Part shown: positions 44,215-53,375 of the stretch, one piece after another
How positions within the stretch are numbered: position 1 is the stretch's first letter
Layout of the letters: each line of letters opens with the position of its first letter
Source: Streptomyces cupreus
GTDB taxonomy: Bacteria > Actinomycetota > Actinomycetes > Streptomycetales > Streptomycetaceae
Direction of reading: 5' to 3'
DNA: 64,000 nucleotides
Assembly (NCBI RefSeq): GCF_014257025.1
Contig: NZ_JACMSF010000011.1
Location: forward strand, 1-64,000
Made by a program: the position numbers and the translations under genes
The notes under the pieces: model-generated
What the model was told of the DNA's origin: nothing
The model's database searches: none
What the model saw: the letters and a program-made list of their open reading frames with translations, nothing else

Positions 44215-45885
44215 ATGACACCCGACGCACGTCAGTCACAGCACACCCCCTCAGGAGACACGCCCTCAGGGCACGCCCCCGAACTTCACGCGGCGGCCCG
44301 GCACTTGGGTCGGCGCCGCTTCCTCACGGCCACCGGCGCCGCCGCCGCGCTCGCCTTCGCGGTGAACCTGCCGACGGCCGGTGTCGCCGGCGCCGCCGAG
44401 CTCGACGCCGCGCGGATCACCGACGACCCGTTCACGCTCGGCGTCGCCTCCGGCGACCCGCTGCCCGGCTCCGTACTGCTGTGGACGCGCCTCGCGCCCG
44501 CCCCCTACCAGCCCGACGGCGGCCTGCCCGCCGAACGCGTCACGGTGCACTGGGAGCTGGCCCGCGACGAGGACTTCCGCCGCACCGTCAGACGCGGCAC
44601 CGCCACCGCACACCCCGAGTTCCACCACACGGTCCGTGTCGAGGTCGACCACCTCGACACGGACCGTGTCTTCTACTACCGCTTCCGCGTGGGCGGCTGG
44701 ATCTCCGAGACCGGCCGCACGCGCACCGCCCCCGCCCTCGGCGCCCACAGCTCCGCCCTCAAGCTCGCCGCCGTCTCCTGCCAGGCGTACCACGACGGCT
44801 ACTTCACCCCGTACGGGCATCTCGCCGCCGACGACGTCGACGTCGTCTTCCACCTCGGCGACTACCTCTACGAGTACGCGGTCAGCTCCGTCGGCGGCTC
44901 CCGCAACTACACCGACCGCACCCTGCCCGCGCTCTTCAACCGCGAGACGGTGACCCTGGAGGACTACCGCCTGCGCTACGCCCTCTACAAAACCGACCCC
45001 GATCTGCGCGCCGCGCACGCCGCGCACCCCTTCGTCGTCACCTGGGACGACCACGAGACCGAGAACAACTACGCCGACGACACCCCCGAGAACAGCGTTC
45101 CGCCGGAGGAGTTCCTGCTGCGCCGGGCCTCCGCCTACCGCGCCTACTGGGAGAACCTGCCGCTGCGCCGCCCCCAGCTCCCCGAGGGCCCGGACATGCA
45201 GCTGTACCGGCGGCTGCACTGGGGCGGGCTCGCCCAGTTCGACGTGCTCGACACCCGGCAGTACCGCAGCAACCAGGCCCAGGGCGACGGCGCCAAGGTG
45301 CCGGGGCCCGAGGTCGACGACCCGGCGCGCACCATGACCGGCGAGACGCAGGAGCGGTGGCTGCTGGAGGGCTGGCGCCAGTCACGGGCGCTGTGGAACG
45401 TCGTCCCGCAGCAGGTCGTCTTCTCGCAGCGCAAGTTCGACCTGACCGAACCGTCCCGGGTCTCGATGGACGCCTGGGACGGCTACCGCGCCTCCCGCCG
45501 ACGGATCCTGGACGGTGCCGAGGCCGCCGGGGTGGAGAACCTGATGGTGCTCACCGGCGATGTGCACGTCGGGTACGCCTTCGACATCAAGGACGACTTC
45601 GACGACCCGGGCTCGCGGGTGCGCGGCACCGAGATCGTGGCGACCTCGATCGCCAGCGGCCGGGACGGCGCCGACAAGCCCGCGAACTGGGACACCTACA
45701 TGACCGCCAACCCGCACCTGAGGTTCTACAACGGCCGGCGCGGCTATGTGACCGTCGCGCTGGGCGAGGACCAGGCGCGGGCGGACTTCAAGACGGTGCC
45801 GTACGTGACCACGCCGGGGGCGCCGGTCACGACGGCCGCGTCCTTCGTCACGGATGCGGGGGAGCCGGGGCTCAGGCCTGCGTGA
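44215..45885 (+). CDS. phoD: Tat-exported alkaline phosphatase D
   Basis: A 556-aa secreted phosphodiesterase/phosphomonoesterase from ATG 44215, behind GGGGAGGA. The Tat signal is [18 protein letters not shown] near residues 32-49. A PhoD N-terminal domain follows ([25 protein letters not shown]). The catalytic part has metal motifs [23 protein letters not shown] and [12 protein letters not shown]. PhoD enzymes use Fe and Ca and release phosphate from organic esters. With pst in the same region this fits phosphate scavenging. Upstream DNA shows no clear PHO box. It overlaps the convergent oxidoreductase gene by 14 bases. Confidence 0.93.
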   Translation: MTPDARQSQHTPSGDTPSGHAPELHAAARHLGRRRFLTATGAAAALAFAVNLPTAGVAGAAELDAARITDDPFTLGVASGDPLPGSVLLWTRLAPAPYQPDGGLPAERVTVHWELARDEDFRRTVRRGTATAHPEFHHTVRVEVDHLDTDRVFYYRFRVGGWISETGRTRTAPALGAHSSALKLAAVSCQAYHDGYFTPYGHLAADDVDVVFHLGDYLYEYAVSSVGGSRNYTDRTLPALFNRETVTLEDYRLRYALYKTDPDLRAAHAAHPFVVTWDDHETENNYADDTPENSVPPEEFLLRRASAYRAYWENLPLRRPQLPEGPDMQLYRRLHWGGLAQFDVLDTRQYRSNQAQGDGAKVPGPEVDDPARTMTGETQERWLLEGWRQSRALWNVVPQQVVFSQRKFDLTEPSRVSMDAWDGYRASRRRILDGAEAAGVENLMVLTGDVHVGYAFDIKDDFDDPGSRVRGTEIVATSIASGRDGADKPANWDTYMTANPHLRFYNGRRGYVTVALGEDQARADFKTVPYVTTPGAPVTTAASFVTDAGEPGLRPA

Positions 45886-46894
45886 GCGCGGCCTCGCTCG
45901 TCTCGCTCGGGTAGCGGACGCCGACGCGGTCCCGGATCGCGTCGAGCGTCCGCATCACGGCGAGGGTGCCGTCGAGCGGGACGAGCGGGGACTCCGTCTC
46001 GCCGGCCCGCAGGGCGCGCATCACCTCGGCGGCCTCGTGGCGCATGCTGTTGCGGGGGCCGTCGGCCGGGTCGGCGGCGACCTTCTCGGGGTCCTGGCCG
46101 TCCCGGTGCAGCACGAAGTGGTCCGGGAAGAAGAAGCCGTACGGGATGTCGATCCGGCCGCGCGAGCCGGTGACCGACGCCGAGGTCGCCGTACCGCCGA
46201 TGATGGAGCAGTGCACCGAAGCGAGAGCCCCGCTCTCCCAGGAGAGCAGTGCTCCGGTCTGGAGATCGACGCCCTCGTCGGAGAGCGCTGCTCTCGCGAC
46301 GATGTCCGAGGGCTCCCCGAGCAACAACTGCGCGAACGACACCGGATAGACCCCGAGATCGAGCAGCGCGCCCCCGCCCTGCAACGGATCGCGCAGCCGA
46401 TGCGAAGGCGGAAACGGCCCCGAAAGCCCGAAGTCGGCCTGCACACTGCGCACTTCACCGATCGCCCCGTCGTCGACGAGCCCCTTGAGCCTCCGCACCA
46501 GCGGATTGCAGTACATCCACATGGCCTCCATCAGGAAGCTCCCACGTGCCTTGGCCAGCGAGACCAGCTCCTCCGCCTCGCGCGCGTTCAGCGTGAACGC
46601 CTTCTCGCACAACACGTTCCGTCCGGCCTCCAGGCACAGCCCTGCGGCCACGCGGTGCGCCGAGTGCGGGGTGGCGACGTAGACGACATCGATGTCCTCG
46701 TCCGCAGCCAGCGCGGCCCAGTCGCCGTACGCCCGCCCGATCCCGAAGCGCTCCGCGAACGCGTCCGCCGACTCCTGCGAGCGCGAGGCCACCGCCACGA
46801 CCTCGGCATCCGGCAGATCCACCAGATCCGCCGTGAACGTGGCCGCGATCCCCCCGGTCGCCAGAATCCCCCAGCGCACGCTCTGCTCCGCCAT
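45872..46894 (-). CDS. Gfo/Idh/MocA-family oxidoreductase
   Basis: A 340-aa NAD(P)-dependent oxidoreductase from ATG 46894. The Rossmann start is VRWGILATGGIAATFTADL, and VVYVATPHSAHRVAAGLCLEAGRNVLCEKAFTLN carries the family's EKP-like motif (here EKA, Lys retained). The C-terminal sheet domain has GGGALLDLGVYPVSFAQLLLG, with the usual D..Y pair (normally GGG..D.G.H, His here replaced by Tyr). Substrate is probably a sugar or dihydrodiol. It is divergent from the MFS gene that follows. Confidence 0.9.
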   Translation of the reverse strand: MAEQSVRWGILATGGIAATFTADLVDLPDAEVVAVASRSQESADAFAERFGIGRAYGDWAALAADEDIDVVYVATPHSAHRVAAGLCLEAGRNVLCEKAFTLNAREAEELVSLAKARGSFLMEAMWMYCNPLVRRLKGLVDDGAIGEVRSVQADFGLSGPFPPSHRLRDPLQGGGALLDLGVYPVSFAQLLLGEPSDIVARAALSDEGVDLQTGALLSWESGALASVHCSIIGGTATSASVTGSRGRIDIPYGFFFPDHFVLHRDGQDPEKVAADPADGPRNSMRHEAAEVMRALRAGETESPLVPLDGTLAVMRTLDAIRDRVGVRYPSETSEAALTQA

Positions 46895-46982
46895 CCCCGA
46901 ACCCCACCCTCGCTTTAGTGACCCTCGGCACTGTGTTCGAGCTGAGAGCATAGGTGCCGTATCGCGAGGAGAGGGAGGGCAC

Positions 46983-48287
46983 ATGCCCGAGAGCGGGGCG
47001 TCCAGGGCATCCATATCGAACGAAGCGCAGGCGGCCGTGCCGACGACGGAACCGGCCGCCCGCGCCATGCGGCGCACCGGACTTCTCGTCACCCTGGTCC
47101 TCGGCGGCCTGACCGCCACGCCCCCGCTGGCGATGGACATGTACCTCCCCTCCCTCCCGCAGGTCACCGAGGCCCTGCACGCCCCCGCCGCCACCGTCCA
47201 GCTCACCCTCACCGCCTGCCTGGCCGGCATGGCGCTGGGCCAGCTCGTGGTCGGCCCGATGAGCGACAAGTGGGGCCGCAGACGCCCGCTGCTCATCGGC
47301 CTCGCGGTCTATGTCGTCGCCACCGCCCTGTGCGCCATCGCCCCCACGGTCGAGTTCCTGGTCGCCTTCCGGCTGGCGCAGGGGCTCGCGGGCGCCGCCG
47401 GGATCGTGATCGCGCGGGCGGTCGTACGCGACCTCTACGACGGCGTGGCGATGGCCCGCTTCTTCTCCACGCTCATGCTGATCTCCGGGGTCGCGCCGAT
47501 CATCGCGCCGCTGATCGGCGGACAGATCCTGCGGGTGACGGACTGGCGGGGCGTGTTCGTCGTCCTGACGGTGGTCGGCGTGCTGCTCGCGGGGCTGGTG
47601 TGGGCGCGCCTGCCGGAGACGCTGGCGCCGGCCGACCGCCACGAGGGAGGCGTGGGCGAGGCGCTGCGCTCGATGCGGGGACTGCTGGCGGACCGGGCCT
47701 TCGCTGGCTACATGCTGACGGGCGGCTTCTCCTTCGCGGCGCTGTTCGCGTACATCTCGGCGTCGCCGTTCGTGATCCAGGAGATCTACGGCGCGTCTCC
47801 GCAGACCTTCAGCCTGCTGTTCGGCCTGAACTCCATCGGGTTGGTCGTCGTCGGCCAGATCAACGGCAAGGTGCTGGTGGGGCGGGTGAGCCTGGACGCG
47901 GTGCTGGCGGTCGGGCTCGGTGTGGTGGTGCTGGCGGCAGGTGCGCTGCTGCTGATGTCGACGGGGGTGTTCGGGGAGGTGGGCCTCGCCCCGGTGGCGG
48001 CCGCGCTGTTCGTGCTGATGTCGGCGATGGGCGTGACGCTGCCCAACACCCAGACCCTCGCGCTGCTGCGGACCAAGCAGGCGGCGGGTTCGGCGTCCGC
48101 GCTGCTGGGTACATCGTCCTTCCTGATCGGCGCGGTGGTGTCCCCGTTGGTGGGTGTCGCCGGGGAGGACACCGCCGTCCCGATGGCCGTCGTCCAAGTG
48201 GCCGCCGCACTGGTGGCGTCGGCCTGCTTCATGGGAATGTGCCGTCCCTGGAACAGGGGGGCCGGCGTGGAGGGAGCGGGGAGCTGA
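46983..48287 (+). CDS. Bcr/CflA-type MFS drug exporter
   Basis: A 434-aa MFS protein from ATG 46983, behind GAGAGGGAGGG. After a 27-residue cytoplasmic start, helix 1 ends in the Bcr/CflA hallmark DMYLPSLPQV. Motif A (GPMSDKWGRRRPLLIG) follows helix 2. RAVVRDLY after helix 4 is also typical. The 12-helix exporter uses the proton gradient to remove drugs such as bicyclomycin or chloramphenicol in relatives. The true substrate is not known. The next gene begins inside its 3' end. Confidence 0.9.
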   Translation: MPESGASRASISNEAQAAVPTTEPAARAMRRTGLLVTLVLGGLTATPPLAMDMYLPSLPQVTEALHAPAATVQLTLTACLAGMALGQLVVGPMSDKWGRRRPLLIGLAVYVVATALCAIAPTVEFLVAFRLAQGLAGAAGIVIARAVVRDLYDGVAMARFFSTLMLISGVAPIIAPLIGGQILRVTDWRGVFVVLTVVGVLLAGLVWARLPETLAPADRHEGGVGEALRSMRGLLADRAFAGYMLTGGFSFAALFAYISASPFVIQEIYGASPQTFSLLFGLNSIGLVVVGQINGKVLVGRVSLDAVLAVGLGVVVLAAGALLLMSTGVFGEVGLAPVAAALFVLMSAMGVTLPNTQTLALLRTKQAAGSASALLGTSSFLIGAVVSPLVGVAGEDTAVPMAVVQVAAALVASACFMGMCRPWNRGAGVEGAGS

Positions 48288-49414
48288 GCGCACCGAGACT
48301 GCGCGGCGACACACCGGAGCGGGCCGGCCTCGACCCCGAGGAACTCGGTCGTCTGGCCGCCGACGTCCAGGCCCTCACCACGGGTGAGCGGCCCTGGGCG
48401 GCGGGCGCGGTGGTGATCGCCGGACGCGGCCCCTGTGTGGCCGTGGAGGAGGCGGCGGGGTGGGCGGTCCGTTACGCGTCGTACGACCCGGAGACGGACA
48501 CTGGCGTGGAGTTGCCGCCTTCCGCCCGCGTACCGATGACGGTCTCGACGGCCTTCGACCTCGCGTCCCTGACCAAGGTGTTCACGGCGGTCGCGGCGGT
48601 GCAGCAGATCGAGCGGGGGACGCTCGGCATCGACGCGGAGGTGGGGGCGTACCTGCCGGACTTCCGCGGGGCGGCGCGGCACGGCGTGACGGTACGGCAG
48701 CTGCTGACGCACACGTCCGGGTTGCGGCCCGAACTCCCGCTGTACGACTGCGCGGACGACGAGGAGAGGTTGGCGCGGCTGCGGACCGAGGTCCCGATCG
48801 GGGTCCCCGGCACGTACTGCTACTCCGACCTGAACATGCTCCTGCTCCAGCACGTGCTGGAACGCATCACGGGCCGTGGCCTGGACGTCCTGATCCACGA
48901 CGGCATCACCCGCCCCCTGGGCATGACCTCGACCCGGTTCGGTCCGTTCCCCGGTGCGGCGGCGACCGAGGACCAGCGGCGGCCGTGGGCGAAGGCGGAC
49001 CGGGGGATGCTGCGGGGGGTGGTCCACGACGAGAACGCGTGGGCGCTGGGCGGGGTGGCGGGTCATGCGGGCCTGTTCTCCACGGCACGCGACCTGGCGG
49101 TGTTCTGCCGGACACTGCTGACGGGCGGCTCCTACGGCCCCGCCCGCATCCTCGGCCCCGACTTCGTGGAACTCCTCCTGACCCCACCGGGCCTCGGCTT
49201 CGCCCTGGACCAGGAGTGGTTCATGGGGGAGTTGGCGGGGCGGGGGGCCGCGGGCCACACCGGGTTCACCGGAACGATGCTCGTCCTGGACCGGGCGACA
49301 GACACCTTCCTGGTCCTGCTGGCGAACACGGTGCACCCACGGAGGCGGGCGGCGGACAGCCGGCCTCGGGCGGCGGCGGGGACCCGGGTGGCACGGGCGG
49401 TACGGGAACGGTGA
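48239..49414 (+). CDS. Serine hydrolase, beta-lactamase/PBP-like
   Basis: A protein of about 390 aa with class C-type motifs. SLTK (STAFDLASLTKVFTAVAAVQ) supplies the catalytic Ser and Lys, YSD (GTYCYSDLNMLLLQHVLE) the second box and HTGFTG the third (HTG in place of KTG). This set marks the family of esterases, D-aminopeptidases and beta-lactamase-like transpeptidases. No signal peptide is visible. The start is uncertain: GTG 48239 overlaps the MFS gene by 49 bases and has a weak ribosome site; a CTG near 48,285 behind GGGAGCGGGGAG is an alternative. The C-terminus is Arg/Ala-rich. It is translationally linked to the exporter. Confidence 0.82.
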   Translation: MPSLEQGGRRGGSGELSAPRLRGDTPERAGLDPEELGRLAADVQALTTGERPWAAGAVVIAGRGPCVAVEEAAGWAVRYASYDPETDTGVELPPSARVPMTVSTAFDLASLTKVFTAVAAVQQIERGTLGIDAEVGAYLPDFRGAARHGVTVRQLLTHTSGLRPELPLYDCADDEERLARLRTEVPIGVPGTYCYSDLNMLLLQHVLERITGRGLDVLIHDGITRPLGMTSTRFGPFPGAAATEDQRRPWAKADRGMLRGVVHDENAWALGGVAGHAGLFSTARDLAVFCRTLLTGGSYGPARILGPDFVELLLTPPGLGFALDQEWFMGELAGRGAAGHTGFTGTMLVLDRATDTFLVLLANTVHPRRRAADSRPRAAAGTRVARAVRER

Positions 49415-49420
49415 TGCGCG

Positions 49421-50287
49421 TCAAGCGACGCCGTCGGGAAGTGTGATGTCTCCGGTGAAGACGCCGCGGTTCTCCTCCCCGACTTCCTGCCGGTAGGTGA
49501 TCTGCTGCCCCTGGTAGGGGATGGTGAAGCCGAAGGAGAACCGGTGGGACTTGATCCGATAGGTGTCCTGGTCCAGCACGAGCACATCGGCGAGGCGGGT
49601 AAGGACGATCTCGCTGTCGGTGGCGGTGACCCCGCCCTCACGCAACTGCTCGATGGTCGGCCGCACTTCACGTACGGCTTTGGCGAGAGCGGGCCGGTCA
49701 TCGGAGAGCTTCCCGGAGGGAACCTCGACGCGCAGGGTGATGCCGCCACCCTCGTGGGCGACGCTGATGCGCTCGCCGCCCTTGGAGTAGGCCCGAAACA
49801 CGTCGAGGGCAGCAACGGGGTCCTCGACCTTGTTGGCGATCTCAGGATCGGAGACGTCCCCCGACTCCCAGGCGCCCTCCCCTTCCCGGACGTACCCCAC
49901 CCCGTCCACGACGAAGACCTCTTCGGGGGTACTGCTCCCCTTGCTCACCACGGTGCCGCTGGAATGCAGGGCCTCGGACTCCCCGGTCCGTCGCACGGTG
50001 GCGCGATAGGACGCCTCGCTCCCCCCACCCGCAAGATCGAGAGCTTCCTGCCCCTCCACATCGAAGGTCCACCCGGGCTCGCCCCGCATAGCCTCCTCGG
50101 CGGCATCGAGAATGCCGCCCGGAGTGGTGGGCGGCGCAGAACTGACTGAGGCGGAGGCGGAGACAGAGCTGCCCGAAGCCCCGGTCTCCGGCTCCTCCTC
50201 ACCCCCGGAACACCCGCCCAGCATCCCCACCAGACCGGCGACACCCACAGCGACAGCACCCATCCGTCCCACACCGCGCCTGGCCAT
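49421..50287 (-). CDS. Secreted lipoprotein, LppX/LolA-like
   Basis: A 288-aa lipoprotein from ATG 50287, behind GGGGAG. The signal ends in the lipobox LGGC (MLGGCSGGEEE). A Ser/Ala-rich linker follows, then a beta-rich domain (SYRATVRRTGESEALHSSG, EVFVVDGVGYVREGEGAWESGD, VLVLDQDTYRIKSHRFSFGF, ITYRQEVGEENRGV). The half-barrel pattern is that of LppX/LprG-like proteins which bind lipids. No partner is adjacent, so the role is unknown. Confidence 0.82.
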   Translation of the reverse strand: MARRGVGRMGAVAVGVAGLVGMLGGCSGGEEEPETGASGSSVSASASVSSAPPTTPGGILDAAEEAMRGEPGWTFDVEGQEALDLAGGGSEASYRATVRRTGESEALHSSGTVVSKGSSTPEEVFVVDGVGYVREGEGAWESGDVSDPEIANKVEDPVAALDVFRAYSKGGERISVAHEGGGITLRVEVPSGKLSDDRPALAKAVREVRPTIEQLREGGVTATDSEIVLTRLADVLVLDQDTYRIKSHRFSFGFTIPYQGQQITYRQEVGEENRGVFTGDITLPDGVA

Positions 50288-50524
50288 GCCCAACTCCCCA
50301 TCATGTCCACCGGATCAACGCCCCCGGATATACACCGCTCCGGACCCCGTACACCAACAGCCGGACATATCGGAACCCGGGATCGGTGACGGGCCGGTGA
50401 GTCGGAACGGGCTCGGCACGTGAGCCCAGACGGGCCCGCCTTCTGGTTGCCGGCACCTTCCATCGAGGTCCTGCCCGCCGGATGGGGCCCGGAGGGCCGC
50501 CGCGGACCGGATTAGAATCGGCGG

Positions 50525-51514
50525 GTGAACGACCCCGTAGCCCCGGCCGAGACTCTGCGTGCCGCCCTTGCCGGCCTCCTTGATGGACTTCCGCCCCGGC
50601 AGGCCGCCGCCGCAGTCGATCGGCTGATCGCCAACTATCGCGGGGCCACCCCCACCCACGCCCCCATCCTCCGCGACCGCGCAGACGTGGCCGCGTACGC
50701 CGCATACCGCATGCCCGCCACCTTCGAGGCCGTACGCGCCGCGCTGGACGCGTTCGCCGAGGCCACCCCTGACTGGACCCCGTCCGGCCACATCGACGTC
50801 GGCGGCGGCACCGGCGCCGCCACCTGGGCCGTCAGTGCCACCTGGTCCGGCCCCCGCGACGTCACCGTCCTCGACTGGGCCGAACCCGCCCTCGCCCTGG
50901 GCCGCGAGATCGCCGCCGCCAACCCGGCCCTTCGCCAAGTCACCTGGCAACGCTCCCGCATCGGATCAGCGCTCTCCATCGAGAGCACCGACCTCGTCAC
51001 CATCTCCTACGTCCTCAATGAGCTCGACGAGGGCGACCGCGTCACCCTCATCGACACCGCCGCCTCCGCCGCCCAAGCCGTCGTCATCGTCGAACCCGGC
51101 ACCCCCGACGGCTACACCCGGATCATCGAGGCCCGGGAGCGGCTCATCGCGGCCGGCTTCCGGATCGCCGCCCCCTGCCCCCACAGTGCCGCCTGCCCCA
51201 TCACCCCCGGCACCGACTGGTGCCACTTCTCGACGAGGGTCAGCCGCTCCTCCCTCCACCGGCAGGTCAAGGGCGGCTCCCTCGCCTACGAGGACGAGAA
51301 GTTCGCCTACGTCGCCGCCGCCCGTTTCCCGGTCACCCCGGCCCCCGCCCGAGTCGTCCGCAAACCGCAGATCCGCAAGGGCCAGGTGCTCCTCGACCTC
51401 TGCGAGACACACCCGGCCCTCAACCGCACGACGGTTACCAAGCGCCACGGCGACCTCTACAAAGCCGCCCGCGACGCCGACTGGGGCGACGCCTGGCCCC
51501 CGGTCGACGACTAG
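50525..51514 (+). CDS. Rsm22-like SAM-dependent methyltransferase
   Basis: A 329-aa protein from GTG 50525. The SAM site is GHIDVGGGTGAATWA near residues 86-100, and DLVTISYVLNELDE comes later. Cysteines in CPHSAACPITPGTDWCHF, with DLCETHP further on, match the four-Cys Fe-S-type cluster of mitochondrial Rsm22/METTL17 and its bacterial relatives, which act on or assist the small ribosomal subunit. The coding end VDD* overlaps a palindrome shared with the convergent gene. Confidence 0.85.
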   Translation: MNDPVAPAETLRAALAGLLDGLPPRQAAAAVDRLIANYRGATPTHAPILRDRADVAAYAAYRMPATFEAVRAALDAFAEATPDWTPSGHIDVGGGTGAATWAVSATWSGPRDVTVLDWAEPALALGREIAAANPALRQVTWQRSRIGSALSIESTDLVTISYVLNELDEGDRVTLIDTAASAAQAVVIVEPGTPDGYTRIIEARERLIAAGFRIAAPCPHSAACPITPGTDWCHFSTRVSRSSLHRQVKGGSLAYEDEKFAYVAAARFPVTPAPARVVRKPQIRKGQVLLDLCETHPALNRTTVTKRHGDLYKAARDADWGDAWPPVDD

Positions 51515-51526
51515 TCGTCGACCGGG
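51499..51526. terminator. 28-nt perfect palindrome holding two stop codons
   Basis: CCCGGTCGACGACT at 51499-51512 is exactly mirrored by AGTCGTCGACCGGG at 51513-51526, with CTAG in the centre. The TAG stops of the Rsm22-like gene and of the minus-strand DUF6243 gene both sit in that CTAG. It should form the same hairpin in both transcripts, a bidirectional terminator. Confidence 0.8.
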
Positions 51527-51693
51527 CCGGCCTCCCCCCGCTTCTCCTGCAACTTCCGCAGCAGTTCCCGTTTCTGCGCCTGGGGGTCGGTTGCTCCGCC
51601 CACCCGGCTGCCGCGAGCGCGTCCGCGCAGTGCGTCTCGGCCCAGGTTCTTTCGGGTGCCGCCCACTCCCAGCATGTTTCCGCCTCGGGCCAT
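51511..51693 (-). CDS. DUF6243-family small protein
   Basis: A 60-aa protein from ATG 51693, behind GGAGAGGAG. MARGGNMLGVGGTRKNLGRD, then ALRGRARGSRVGG and DPQAQKRELLRKLQEKR is the standard DUF6243 pattern, basic and glycine-rich. Members are widespread in Streptomyces and of unknown role. The promoter is shared with the divergent TetR gene, whose operators lie between them. The stop overlaps the preceding convergent gene. Confidence 0.82.
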   Translation of the reverse strand: MARGGNMLGVGGTRKNLGRDALRGRARGSRVGGATDPQAQKRELLRKLQEKRGEAGPVDD

Positions 51694-51721
51694 CGCCGGC
51701 TCCTCTCCACAGCGTCCACGA

Positions 51722-51771
51722 CGAGACGTATCGTCTCGATAAACAACTCTCCGGCGAGACGCTCCGTCTTG
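51722..51771. promoter_or_regulatory. Two TetR-type operators, 33 bp apart
   Basis: CGAGACG-TAT-CGTCTCG at 51722-51738 is a perfect 7+3+7 inverted repeat. A second copy, CGAGACG-CTC-CGTCTTG, lies at 51755-51771 with one changed base. Their starts are exactly 33 bp apart, about three helical turns. They lie between the divergent DUF6243 and TetR genes, so the TetR product probably binds both and controls both. Confidence 0.75.
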
Positions 51772-51792
51772 TCAACCTGATAAATTCGACCC

Positions 51793-52407
51793 ATGGCCAA
51801 GAACCTCGCCCCCGACTCCACTCGCCGCAGCGAGAAGTCCCGCCGTGCCATCTACGACGCCGCCCTCGCCCTCGTCGGGGAGGTCGGATACCCCAAGACC
51901 ACCATCGAGGGCATCGCCGCCCGCGCGGGTGTCGGCAAGCAGACGATCTACCGGTGGTGGTCCTCCAAGGCCGAGGTGCTCATGGAGGCGTTCCTCGATC
52001 TGGGGGAGCAGGTCAACCGGGACGTCGGGCAGGAGCCGTACGTCATCCCCGACACCGGCGATCTCGCCGCCGATCTCAAGGCCGTGCTCCGCGCCACCGT
52101 CGACGAGCTCAAGGACCCGCGCTTCGAGGTGCCCTCCCGTGCGCTGGCCGCCGAGGGCGTCGTCAATGAGCAGCTCGGGCGGCAGTTCGTGGCCAAGCTT
52201 CTCGAACCCTCGCTCCAGCTCTACGTCGAGCGCCTGCGTTCCGCCCAGGCGGCCGGGGACGTCCGCCCGGACGTCGATCCGCGTATCGCCCTCGAGCTGT
52301 TCGTCTCACCTCTCGCCCAGCGGTGGCTGCAGTACTCCGGGCCCATCTCCCACGAGTACACCGACACCCTCGTCGACTACGCCCTCCACGGCATCGCACC
52401 CCGCTGA
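51793..52407 (+). CDS. TetR-family repressor
   Basis: A 204-aa regulator from ATG 51793; no good ribosome site precedes it, so it may be nearly leaderless. The helix-turn-helix is at about 18-65 (ALVGEVGYPKTTIEGIAARAGVGKQTIYRWWSSKAEVLMEAF). The ligand domain (FEVPSRALAAEGVVNEQLGRQFVAKLLEPSLQLYVERL) is of the TetR_C type typical of Streptomyces. It likely represses itself and the DUF6243 gene through twin operators. It overlaps the convergent phosphodiesterase gene by 31 bases. Confidence 0.9.
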   Translation: MAKNLAPDSTRRSEKSRRAIYDAALALVGEVGYPKTTIEGIAARAGVGKQTIYRWWSSKAEVLMEAFLDLGEQVNRDVGQEPYVIPDTGDLAADLKAVLRATVDELKDPRFEVPSRALAAEGVVNEQLGRQFVAKLLEPSLQLYVERLRSAQAAGDVRPDVDPRIALELFVSPLAQRWLQYSGPISHEYTDTLVDYALHGIAPR

Positions 52408-53216
52408 GCCGCCCGCGCAAGACGGCCCGGCGCGTCCGTGATCACCCCGTCGCAGCCCAGCGCCAGCACCCGGTCCCGCTGGGCCGGGGTCACCACCGTG
52501 TGCGCCCACACCCGGGGGATCCCGGACCGGACCGCCCGCCGCAGATCCGCGTCCCGGGCCCGGTGGTCCACGTCCAGCACGTCCACGTAGGAGCGCCAGC
52601 GGGCGGGGCGGTCCGTTCGCAGTTGGCGGGCCGAGCGCCACAGCTGAGACAGCAGGCCCAGGCGGTCGGCCCGCCGCGCCACCTTCGGGTCGTTCGTGTT
52701 CACCAGCACCGAGCGGGTCAGGTCGCGGGTGCGGATCAGGCGGGCCAGGGCGCCCAGGGCTTGACGGTCCTTCACCTCCAGCATCAGCACGATCCGGCCG
52801 CCGAAGCGATCCAGCACCTCCGCCACCGTCGGCGGCCGCTCCGGACGCCAGCGGCCCGGCAGGGACGGCGCCGGGCGCAGCCGTACCGTGTGCCAGTCGC
52901 GAACGTCCAAGGTCCGCACCTCTCCCGACCGGTCCGTCGTGCGGCGCAGGGTCGGGTCGTGGAACACCACCGGCGTGCCGTCGCGCAGCACGCGCGTGTC
53001 GAAGTCCAGGACCTGTGCCGTCCCGCGCGCGTACGCCGCCATCAGGCCCGACATGCTGTTCTCGGGGACCTCGTGGGCGCCGCCGCGATGGGCGACGTAC
53101 GTGATGCGGGGCAGCGCGTCGACGGTGAGGGGGCCCGTGCCCCACTCCAGGGGGGTCGGCGGGATCAGGGAGGCCGTGCCCGCCAGAGTGGCGGCCAGTG
53201 CGGTCCAGGTGATCAT
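52377..53216 (-). CDS. Glycerophosphodiester phosphodiesterase
   Basis: A 279-aa TIM-barrel enzyme from ATG 53216. The N-terminus has a hydrophobic signal-like segment (MITWTALAATLAGTASLIPP), suggesting export. Catalytic motifs are YVAHRGGAHEVPENS (His-Arg and Glu-Asn), RDGTPVVFHDPTLRRTTD (the second His) and VLMLEVKD (Glu binding the metal). It hydrolyses glycerophosphodiesters to glycerol-3-phosphate. This may add phosphate when it is scarce. Confidence 0.9.
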   Translation of the reverse strand: MITWTALAATLAGTASLIPPTPLEWGTGPLTVDALPRITYVAHRGGAHEVPENSMSGLMAAYARGTAQVLDFDTRVLRDGTPVVFHDPTLRRTTDRSGEVRTLDVRDWHTVRLRPAPSLPGRWRPERPPTVAEVLDRFGGRIVLMLEVKDRQALGALARLIRTRDLTRSVLVNTNDPKVARRADRLGLLSQLWRSARQLRTDRPARWRSYVDVLDVDHRARDADLRRAVRSGIPRVWAHTVVTPAQRDRVLALGCDGVITDAPGRLARAAQRGAMPWRA

Positions 53217-53375
53217 GGCGACACCGTAGGGGTGTACATCATGCCAAAGCGCGCAATGACACTCGATCCCGGGCCTCGTCCCACCTACCCCTGTTGTCGG
53301 CTACGGCCCCCCGGAGCGCACGATGGTGGGACCATGAGGCATGCTGTTCCGCACGACAGCGAGGCGAGGGGATAG

